The notes under the pieces were generated by a model. It worked only from the letters and a program-made list of their open reading frames with translations, ran no database searches and had not been told where the DNA came from. The translations under genes were made by a program, and so were the position numbers. A stretch of 11,101 bases of DNA, taken from Deltaproteobacteria bacterium UBA3076 (GTDB taxonomy: Bacteria > Desulfobacterota > Dissulfuribacteria > Dissulfuribacterales > UBA3076). How positions within the stretch are numbered: position 1 is the stretch's first letter; every line of letters begins with the position of its first letter. The DNA lies in NCBI GenBank assembly GCA_002367355.1, contig DFBQ01000198.1:1-11101 (forward strand). Direction: 5' to 3'. This document shows, piece after piece, positions 5,739-11,101 of the stretch.

Positions 5739-6913
5739 ACCTTGATTTTGGTTGGCAAGAATTCCTGTGGCTCTCCAAGTACAAATCGGCCCTCACTAAT
5801 CCATTTTTTGAGTATTTCCGCAATCTCCCGTGCCCTGACATAGCTGGACAGAGGAGCGGTCAGGACGTCTTTCCCTCCTATCCTTATGGTTCCGCTTCTT
5901 AATTGTGCATAAGTGACTTCCGCAAGGCATGTGCTTTTTCCCAGGGGATAATCATGACCGTAATCAACTACCTGGGTTACAATATCCTCATCGGATATAG
6001 CTGTTCGCATTGCCATCTCTTCGTTGAGAATGGGTATTGGTATTCCGAGCCCTACAGCAAGGGAGCATCCGTAACCAAGGATACTCACACCCACTAACCA
6101 CCTGGGATGCATCTGTTTGAGATCGCCAGTGACCATAAGCGTGCCTGCGGGTTTACGCGGCAGACCTTTTTCATTTCGCCGAATATCAGGATTATGCTGA
6201 GTCCCGGCAGAAAGCACATAACCCGGCCCACCGCCCAAAAAAATACGCGTGCCAGTGCCGATAGTTTGATAATATGTGTCATTCAGTAACGGACTTAACT
6301 GCCCGGAAGTGCAGTAGTTAGCATTGCCAAGCCTTGGTCGCAAAGTGCCCATGTATGTATAAACGGTTCTTTTGGTAACATTTACTGCGCAGTTATAATT
6401 CTGGCATGAATTTCTAGGATTACAAAGCCGGGCAAAAGGCAGATCCGCAAGGGTGACTTTTTTATCTAAGCACCGGCTTGGATAACAATGGGTCCCGTAA
6501 GACTCGGCTGTCAAATTTATTGACTTGCCAGCCACTAAATCCTGTATTACATGGCCGCCTCCGTGGAGAAACTCACCAGGATAGACATTGTTGAGAGGAT
6601 CGTTGTGGCGAGGTTCTGTAGCCCCTAAATACACATCCACTGCAGCAAGACCAGCATAGGCCGGCACGCCGTTAAGCCATACTTTGGCGGCCTTTATCCC
6701 AGGCACACAGGGCCCGAGGTTGATGAAAGCCCCTGAAGAACACATCGGGGAAAAAGTACCGGTAGTCACAACGTCCACCTTTCTTGCCGCTTCAACTTCC
6801 CCATGTTTCCGGACAATGCCGATCATCTCCTCGGCAGTAACTACGACTGCTTTCCCGGATCGGATATTTTTGTTTATTTCTTGAAAAGTTTTATTGACTT
6901 GATAGTGAGCCAT
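5735..6913 (-). CDS. Homocysteine biosynthesis protein (DUF39/HcyBio, COG1900)
   Basis: Member of the DUF39 family, genetically required in methanogens and some sulfate reducers for making homocysteine from aspartate semialdehyde and a reduced sulfur source. Typical segments are TTGTFSPMCSSGAFINLGP (50-68) with the essential-type cysteine (Cys58), the GGHVIQDLVAG region (about 119-129), NPRNSCQNYNCAVN (about 164-177), FLGGGPGYV near 225 and GYGCSLAVGLGIPIPIL near 280. It is rich in cysteine, notably three spaced cysteines at about 163-175, which might bind metal or persulfide. The ATG at 6913 (392 residues) is chosen over TTG 6919 because CGGA lies about 8 bp before the ATG. Its stop overlaps the LarE start, and the CBS-ACT gene ends 20 bp upstream. 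The C-terminal CBS domains fused to this protein in Methanosarcina are absent; the neighbouring CBS protein may replace them. No NIL-ferredoxin or COG2122 partner is in the window. Confidence 0.88.
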   Translation of the reverse strand: MAHYQVNKTFQEINKNIRSGKAVVVTAEEMIGIVRKHGEVEAARKVDVVTTGTFSPMCSSGAFINLGPCVPGIKAAKVWLNGVPAYAGLAAVDVYLGATEPRHNDPLNNVYPGEFLHGGGHVIQDLVAGKSINLTAESYGTHCYPSRCLDKKVTLADLPFARLCNPRNSCQNYNCAVNVTKRTVYTYMGTLRPRLGNANYCTSGQLSPLLNDTYYQTIGTGTRIFLGGGPGYVLSAGTQHNPDIRRNEKGLPRKPAGTLMVTGDLKQMHPRWLVGVSILGYGCSLAVGLGIPIPILNEEMAMRTAISDEDIVTQVVDYGHDYPLGKSTCLAEVTYAQLRSGTIRIGGKDVLTAPLSSYVRAREIAEILKKWISEGRFVLGEPQEFLPTKIKV

Positions 6914-6933
6914 GCTCAAATTCCGTAGCTGTT

Positions 6934-7536
6934 TTAGTCCAGTATAGAAACTACCTTGTGGTCTTCATCCTCTAGTGCCTGGACAATAGCCGACAGGTCT
7001 CCTTTTTCCAGCCTGATGTAATAGATCTTTTTTTTGGATGTCAGCGCTTCTAGCCCCACACTAATTACCTTTCCCCCCATCTCACGAATCAGTCGAAGCA
7101 CGTCATCAAGCGTCCCGCCTTTTTCAGATAGAATGATATCCAACCGACAACTTTCCTTCAAAAGCCCAAAGAGTTCTATAAAGGCTGCAAGTATATCAGT
7201 AATGGTGAGTATTCCAATCAATCGTCTTTTTTCAAGAACAGGTAAGCCACCGATTTTGTATTTGTAGATCAACTGTGCTGCAGAATCAATACTGGCATTG
7301 GGATCCACTGTAATAGGGTTCACTATCATAACGTCTGAAATGGAAAGTTCGTGAACCATGGAGGGGAAAAAATATTGTCGCAAGTTGCTTTCAGTAACCA
7401 GCCCTTGCACTGAGCCATCTTCTACAACAGGCAAATGCCTTATGGAATGCTGGTGCATTAGCTTTACCGCTGAACTGATAGAGGCCTGAGGGCTGATGGT
7501 TATTATGTCTTTGGCCATCCAGTTTTTGACTTTCAT
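6934..7536 (-). CDS. Tandem CBS-domain protein with C-terminal ACT domain (AcuB-like)
   Basis: A 200-residue soluble protein. Residues 1-60 form a first CBS motif (VKNWMAKDIITISPQASI, then HSIRHLPVVEDGSVQGLVT) and residues about 65-120 a second (VMIVNPITVDPNASIDSA, then YKIGGLPVLEKRRLIGILT). Residues about 130-200 fit an ACT domain. CBS pairs bind adenosyl compounds such as AMP or SAM, and ACT domains bind amino acids, so this protein could sense SAM or methionine and control homocysteine synthesis; that is inference. The ATG at 7536 follows GAGGGA closely, and it is preferred to the in-frame TTG at 7551. It is the first gene of the CBS/DUF39/LarE run, with promoter-like elements and a hairpin-containing leader upstream. 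Confidence 0.85.
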   Translation of the reverse strand: MKVKNWMAKDIITISPQASISSAVKLMHQHSIRHLPVVEDGSVQGLVTESNLRQYFFPSMVHELSISDVMIVNPITVDPNASIDSAAQLIYKYKIGGLPVLEKRRLIGILTITDILAAFIELFGLLKESCRLDIILSEKGGTLDDVLRLIREMGGKVISVGLEALTSKKKIYYIRLEKGDLSAIVQALEDEDHKVVSILD

Positions 7537-7571
7537 TATTCCCTCACTCAAAAAACATCTTACACGGTAAA

Positions 7572-7607
7572 TCCCCTATACCCTTTCTCAAGGGCGGAGA
7601 ATGGGGA
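7572..7607 (-). promoter_or_regulatory. Structured 5' leader before the CBS/homocysteine operon
   Basis: Read on the minus strand, the leader can form nested stems: an outer CCCC/GGGG pair (7606-7603 with 7576-7573, plus one A-U-type pair outside) around an inner CCCTT-GAGA-AAGGG hairpin (7594-7581) capped by a GNRA tetraloop. It lies between the predicted promoter and the CBS start codon, about 35 bp from the ATG. It does not match the SAM riboswitch classes I could recall. It could be an attenuator, a binding site or a stability hairpin. Confidence 0.35.
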
Positions 7608-7621
7608 AAGTTGACAAACAT

Positions 7622-7650
7622 ATCTTATGATACAGCAAATATCATTGCAA
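7622..7650 (-). promoter_or_regulatory. Candidate sigma-70 promoter for the CBS/DUF39/larE operon
   Basis: On the minus strand, TTGCAA (7650-7645) and TAAGAT (7627-7622) are separated by 17 bp and each match four of six consensus bases. Transcription would begin near 7615, leaving a leader of about 80 nt that contains the hairpin at 7572-7607. Confidence 0.45.
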
Positions 7651-7709
7651 GTCTGAATCCGGCTCCAATGCTTACATACTCAAACTTTGTGACTTTGCAA
7701 GAGGCGCTA

Positions 7710-7738
7710 TTGACTTATTTTATGCAATCCCTTATGAG
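7710..7738 (+). promoter_or_regulatory. Candidate sigma-70 promoter for the small basic protein gene
   Basis: TTGACT (7710-7715, five of six consensus bases) and TATGAG (7733-7738, four of six) are separated by 17 bp. Transcription would start around 7745, about 28 nt before the ATG at 7773. It points away from the CBS operon promoter; the two are divergent. Confidence 0.5.
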
Positions 7739-7772
7739 TGACGCATTAAATTTTTTCTAATGGGGAGATCAA

Positions 7773-7886
7773 ATGTCCAGGCACAAAAAGATCGAAAGGC
7801 ATAGAGAAATCGAAAGAAGACGTAAAAGACGTGAAAAACGACGTAAATTGCGGGCTAAAGGACTGCTGCCTCCATCTGATTCGTAA
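7773..7886 (+). CDS. Small, extremely basic 37-residue protein
   Basis: ATG 7773 follows GGGGAG (7762-7767) by 5 bp and has a promoter-like sequence upstream, so expression is well supported. The product begins MSRHKKIERHREIERRRKRR, continues with a KRR/KLR repeat, and ends in a GLLPPSDS-type tail. Of 37 residues about half are Arg or Lys, with regularly spaced Glu, giving a highly charged helix with no hydrophobic core. Such a sequence suggests RNA or ribosome binding, like very small basic ribosomal proteins (bTHX, bL36 are similarly small), but no homology to those is visible. Strong ribosome site, proper stop and biased composition make it more than a chance frame. It ends 83 bp before the convergent larB stop. 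It would be missed by gene callers with a length cut-off. Function unknown. Confidence 0.65.
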   Translation: MSRHKKIERHREIERRRKRREKRRKLRAKGLLPPSDS

Positions 7887-7969
7887 TACCCCTACCCTAC
7901 CCTACTCAGACACAATTTTGAATTCTAAATTTTGAATTTTGAATTAAAAAAGGGGATAACCTCAGAGAT
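7887..7969. repeat. Short tandem repeats between convergent genes
   Basis: The gap holds a CTACC-type run (7887-7904), then three copies of ATTTTGAATT (7915-7924, 7929-7938, 7936-7945) and an A-run. AATTTTGAATTCTAAATT (7914-7931) is a near-perfect palindrome (two mismatched pairs) that could act as an AT-rich terminator hairpin for the converging transcripts, though the stem would be weak. Confidence 0.45.
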
Positions 7970-8725
7970 TCAAGCTCGATTTACAATGGCTGCAAAGGCT
8001 CCTGCGCCAAAGCCGTTGTCTATGTTTACTACCGCAACCCCTGTGGCACAGGAATTAAGCATGGTAAGCAACGGAGCGAGACCCTGGAAATTGGCCCCAT
8101 AGCCCGTACTGGAAGGGACTGCCACCACAGGAGCACTGACAATGCCTCCAAGGATGCTCGGCAATACGCCATCCATTCCCGCCACAGCTATTATGACACT
8201 GGCCTGGCGTAATTCGTCCAGATGATCAAGTAATCTGTGAATACCAGCCACTCCTACATCATAGATTCGTTTAAAAGGATGTCCCATAAGCTCCAGGGTC
8301 AGACAGGCTTCCTCTGCAACGGGGAGATCAGCCGTACCGGCGGAAACCACCAGGACAGTTCCTTTATTTGACGGTCTGGGTCTGGAATCTTTTCCCGACC
8401 AGGTCAGTGATTTGGGTATTGGGTGAAATTCTATCTCTGGTATAGTTTGGACAACAAGCTCTGATTGTTCCTCTGATACCCGTGTCACAAGTACCGGCCC
8501 GCCAACAGAAATCAGCTTGGAAACAATGCCTACTAATTGTTCACATGTCTTCCCAGGTCCGTAAACGACCTCTGGAAACCCCTCTCTTATGTGTCTGTGG
8601 TGATCAAGACAGGCCCAGCCCAGATCCTCAAAAGGGAGTTTTTTAAGGGCCTCTATTCCCAGGTTTACAGATAGATCGCCCGCCCTTATTTTCTCCAGCA
8701 GATCCCGGAGCTTTGTCTCATTCAT
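7970..8725 (-). CDS. larB: LarB, pyridinium-3,5-biscarboxylic acid mononucleotide synthase
   Basis: LarB carboxylates the pyridine ring of nicotinic acid adenine dinucleotide and releases AMP, the first step of the nickel-pincer nucleotide cofactor made by LarB, LarE and LarC. Signatures are LDHHRHIREGFPEVVYGPGK (40-59), VLVVSAGTADLPVAEEA (124-140, the PurE-like part), YDVGVAGIHR (155-164) and NSCATGVAVVNIDNGFGAG (224-242), where Cys226 fits the catalytic cysteine (Cys221 of the Lactiplantibacillus enzyme). The length of 251 residues is normal and no key residue appears lost. The ATG at 8725 lacks a visible ribosome site and lies 66 bp after the upstream gene's stop, so translation may depend on readthrough or an unusual site. 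A LarE homologue is 2.2 kb away on the same strand; LarC and LarA are not in the window. Confidence 0.93.
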   Translation of the reverse strand: MNETKLRDLLEKIRAGDLSVNLGIEALKKLPFEDLGWACLDHHRHIREGFPEVVYGPGKTCEQLVGIVSKLISVGGPVLVTRVSEEQSELVVQTIPEIEFHPIPKSLTWSGKDSRPRPSNKGTVLVVSAGTADLPVAEEACLTLELMGHPFKRIYDVGVAGIHRLLDHLDELRQASVIIAVAGMDGVLPSILGGIVSAPVVAVPSSTGYGANFQGLAPLLTMLNSCATGVAVVNIDNGFGAGAFAAIVNRA

Positions 8726-8791
8726 GAAGATAAATTGGTTTAAGATTTGTTGTTAACTTATGAATATACTGTATGATTTATGAGGTGGAAC

Positions 8792-9373
8792 CTATAGTTC
8801 CTTTAAGTATTCCTTGAGGGGAATCAATTGTTGCTCAAATTGATCAGTGATTTCAGAAGATATCCGAGACCACTCCTTTTGAAATTCAGGCAATGAATTA
8901 ACATCTATCTCGCTGGCTATAGCAGTACCATACTGTTGTGAAATGGCCTGCTTTATTCCACCGAGCTGGTTTTGCATCTGCATTTTTAACTGTTCGTGAT
9001 ATTGATCACGGGTTTGCTCATAACTTTCCAGCAACTGCTCGATGCGAGGAATAATCTGATTGGCCACACTGCCTTTTAGCTCCACAAAACCACTCAAGGC
9101 CTTTTTTATGCCCGGCCACTGGTCTTTATCCCTTGGTAAAACAATATTTCTTAATAGTATTTCTGTGGCTCCCCTTAAGACCAGTGGCAGCTCATTCCCG
9201 GAAATATCGCTGAGGCCGGTTTCAAGATCCTCAATTTCACCTTGCATATACCTGGCAACTACTCGGTGGCCATGATCAAGCCACTTTTCAGTCTCCAATT
9301 CTTCCTTGGTAGCACGTCCCAGACGATCCGCCTTTTCCATAGCGATTTCAATAGCGCTCCTAATCTCTGCCAT
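8792..9373 (-). CDS. Uncharacterised helical protein, 193 residues
   Basis: Not recognised with certainty; the N-terminus MAEIRSAIEIAMEKADRLGR resembles hypothetical proteins common in delta-type sulfate reducers. It is predicted almost wholly helical: a charged N-terminal helix, a central part with GATEILLRNIVLPRDKDQWP (about 67-86), then a long heptad-like stretch (about 105-150) rich in Gln, Glu and Lys (QTRDQYHEQLKMQMQNQL) that could be a coiled coil. No cysteine, signal peptide or membrane segment is seen, suggesting a soluble oligomer. The start at ATG 9373 is chosen over a frame extending to 9412, because AGGAG lies about 10 bp before it and the extension is unlike the rest. It precedes larB on the same strand and could share its transcript. 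Divergent from the kinase gene at 9542. Confidence 0.75.
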   Translation of the reverse strand: MAEIRSAIEIAMEKADRLGRATKEELETEKWLDHGHRVVARYMQGEIEDLETGLSDISGNELPLVLRGATEILLRNIVLPRDKDQWPGIKKALSGFVELKGSVANQIIPRIEQLLESYEQTRDQYHEQLKMQMQNQLGGIKQAISQQYGTAIASEIDVNSLPEFQKEWSRISSEITDQFEQQLIPLKEYLKEL

Positions 9374-9541
9374 TTTCAACAAACTCCTAATTATGATGGT
9401 CGACAAAACCAAGATATCCCGATAAAATTATAAAAAAGAGCCACAAATGCCATATCAGCATAATCACGCCGGTCATAGGAATCAAGATCAGACTTCCGGC
9501 CAAAAAGCGACAAGGGCGAAAAAGCCGCTCAGGAGAATTCT
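9374..9541. other. Divergent intergenic region
   Basis: It separates the minus-strand helical protein gene and the plus-strand kinase fusion gene, so it should hold both promoters. It is AT-rich near 9423-9437. I could not pick out convincing -35/-10 pairs. GGCGAAAAAGCC (9515-9526) can form a tiny hairpin just before the AGGAG (9531-9535) that serves the downstream ATG. Confidence 0.3.
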
Positions 9542-11101
9542 ATGTCTAAGAAACCTTCTTGGATGAAGACAATGTTAGAACCGGCATCATATCCACATCC
9601 TGTGGATGATGTTCTTATGATTCAGACACACATTTCCTGGGTGTTCCTGGCAGGAGACAGGGTCTATAAACTAAAAAAGCCTGTGGACTTTGGTTTCCTG
9701 AATTTTACAACACTGGAAAAGAGGCACCATTTTTGTCAGGAAGAGCTACGGTTAAACCGCAGGCTGTGTTCTGAGATTTACCTGGATGTATGGCCTGTTA
9801 CCAATGATGATAGTCAAATAAAAATTAATGGGACCGGAGAACCAGTGGAGTGGGCCGTGGTTATGCGGCGCATGCCTGAAGAAGGCATGATGGTTCGCCT
9901 TCTTTCCGAAAATATGGTAGGCAATGCCGAAATCGACGCAGTTGTCAATAGACTGGCGCCCTTTTACAAAAAAGCAGCTGCAGGGCGGGAAATCAAAAAT
10001 TTTGGGACAATAGACATAATACGTCAAAACACAGAGGAAAATTTCGATCAGACTGTATCTTTTGTTGGAAATCTCATCGAAGAAGCCGCATACAGTCATA
10101 TCTGTAATTACAATAGGTCTTTCATTAACAGCAATAAACCCTTGTTCCTGTCAAGAATAGAACAAGGCCTAATCAGAGAAGGTCACGGGGATTTATATTC
10201 CGCAAATATCTGTTTTGACAAAATAAAAAACTCTGTTTACATCTTTGACTGCATTGAGTTTAATGAACGCTTTAGATGCGGAGACATTGCCTCGGATGTC
10301 GCCTTTTTGGCTATGGATCTCGATTATCACGGTCTTCCAACACTCTCCAATTATTTTGTCAGATCATTTTCTGATCAGATCGGGGATGCTCAGCTTCTTG
10401 AGTTAAAGGACTTCTACAAGTGTTACAGGGCATATGTAAGGGGTAAAATCGGTTGTTTTACCTGGGCATCCGATGGAATAGACAGTGAAACAAAAGGAAG
10501 TGCCAGGCGTCAGGCATCAAAATACTTCCGCCTGGCGTTGAATTATGCAGGCGGCATTGGCGTCCCTGACCTGTATGTGTTTTTCGGTCTTTCCGGTACG
10601 GGCAAGTCCACGGTTGCATCTGCCTGGGCAAAAAACCATCAGCTTCCTTTTTATAACTCGGACAGGGTAAGAAAAGAGTCTGTAGCCGGGATACCCACAG
10701 AAGAACGTCACTGGGAGCCTTTTGGTCTGGGCATTTACAGCCGGCAACAGACTCTAAGAACATATAGGGCTTTGGCCGGCCTTGCCGGCAAACATCTGAT
10801 GCAAGGGGAGTCAGTGATACTGGACGCCACTTATCGGGACATGGAAGAGAGATTAAGGCTCTTGGAGTTAGCAAGAGAGGCTAAAGCAAACATCCATTTT
10901 ATCTTGTGTACCTGTCCTGAACAGGAAATAAAGGAACGCTTGACCCAAAGGGCCCGAATAGAAACCCAGGTTTCAGACGGGCGGTGGGAGATCTATCTGA
11001 AACAAAAGGACCTGTTCGCCCCAACAGATGAACTTAATCAGGACCATTTAATGGTTCTGTCCACCGACAGAACCATACCGGAGCTGATGCACGAGCTGGA
11101 T
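9542..11101 (+). CDS. Two-domain protein: aminoglycoside phosphotransferase-like kinase fused to P-loop (AAA_33) kinase, 3' end missing
   Basis: An uninterrupted frame of 520 codons runs off the right edge with no stop. The N-terminal 330 residues belong to the APH/choline-kinase-like fold (COG2187 type): VYKLKKPVDFGFLNFTT (46-62) holds the ATP-site lysines, HGDLYSANIC (215-224) is the Brenner-type catalytic loop, and FDCIEFNERFRCGDIASDVA (about 237-256) supplies the metal-binding Asp region. From about 340 follows a P-loop kinase domain with Walker A FGLSGTGKST (348-357), FYNSDRVRK near 372-380 and VILDATYRD near 427-435, then a lid-like REAKAN / ERLTQR section. The family is usually annotated bifunctional aminoglycoside phosphotransferase/ATP-binding protein; the substrate is unknown, and drug resistance should not be inferred. 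ATG 9542 follows AGGAG by 6 bp. 520 residues is about full family length, so little should be missing. Confidence 0.88.
   Translation, partial: MSKKPSWMKTMLEPASYPHPVDDVLMIQTHISWVFLAGDRVYKLKKPVDFGFLNFTTLEKRHHFCQEELRLNRRLCSEIYLDVWPVTNDDSQIKINGTGEPVEWAVVMRRMPEEGMMVRLLSENMVGNAEIDAVVNRLAPFYKKAAAGREIKNFGTIDIIRQNTEENFDQTVSFVGNLIEEAAYSHICNYNRSFINSNKPLFLSRIEQGLIREGHGDLYSANICFDKIKNSVYIFDCIEFNERFRCGDIASDVAFLAMDLDYHGLPTLSNYFVRSFSDQIGDAQLLELKDFYKCYRAYVRGKIGCFTWASDGIDSETKGSARRQASKYFRLALNYAGGIGVPDLYVFFGLSGTGKSTVASAWAKNHQLPFYNSDRVRKESVAGIPTEERHWEPFGLGIYSRQQTLRTYRALAGLAGKHLMQGESVILDATYRDMEERLRLLELAREAKANIHFILCTCPEQEIKERLTQRARIETQVSDGRWEIYLKQKDLFAPTDELNQDHLMVLSTDRTIPELMHELD

Noticed and set aside
7537..7615. 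A SAM riboswitch before the homocysteine operon
   Set aside because: The leader is short and lacks the multi-helix core of the SAM-I class and the conserved bases of other SAM or SAH classes that I can recall; only simple nested hairpins are visible.
10458..10874. A 138-codon minus-strand frame
   Set aside because: It is antisense to the intact kinase fusion gene and resembles no protein; it is a shadow frame.

Overview
The window looks like chromosome of an anaerobic bacterium, most likely of the former Deltaproteobacteria (Desulfobacterota: sulfate reducer or syntroph). The evidence is indirect. It contains an anaerobic-type homocysteine biosynthesis protein (DUF39/COG1900), LarB and LarE homologues, an Mrp-type P-loop ATPase, an atypical signalling protein, FlgM (suggesting a flagellum) and a dispersed palindromic repeat of the CHCERSEAIS type. 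No rRNA, tRNA, CRISPR array or phage gene was seen.

Layout. Positions 1-779 are a cluster of small non-coding elements: a dispersed palindromic repeat (66-144), a 172-bp MITE-like element with perfect 18-bp terminal inverted repeats and a 5-bp target duplication (188-359), and a 341-bp MITE-like element with 15-bp inverted repeats and a 9-bp target duplication (410-750). The second element ends only 29 bp before the mrp start codon. A plus-strand group follows: mrp (780-1835), a SAM methyltransferase (1893-2549) and a GGDEF-like/receiver-like/HisKA protein in which every domain is degenerate or incomplete (2574-3680).

From 3970 to 9373 nearly everything is on the minus strand. In transcription order it runs: an uncharacterised helical protein (9373-8792), larB (8725-7970), a CBS-CBS-ACT protein (7536-6934), a DUF39 homocysteine biosynthesis protein (6913-5735), a cysteine-rich LarE-family PP-loop protein (5738-4965, start overlapping the DUF39 stop), HU (4932-4660) and flgM (4176-3970). 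A 37-residue, extremely basic plus-strand gene (7773-7886) sits between larB and the CBS gene with its own promoter-like sequence. From 9542 to the right edge runs an open frame for a kinase-like/P-loop kinase fusion protein whose end lies outside the window.

The most interesting functional unit is CBS-ACT / DUF39 / LarE. It joins the enzyme proposed to make homocysteine from aspartate semialdehyde in anaerobes, a probable ligand-sensing subunit, and a sulfur-transferase-type PP-loop protein by very short or overlapping junctions. This suggests that the LarE homologue may supply or activate sulfur for homocysteine synthesis, or that homocysteine synthesis and nickel-pincer cofactor synthesis (LarB nearby) are linked. 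That is inference from gene order and motifs. LarA and LarC are not in the window.
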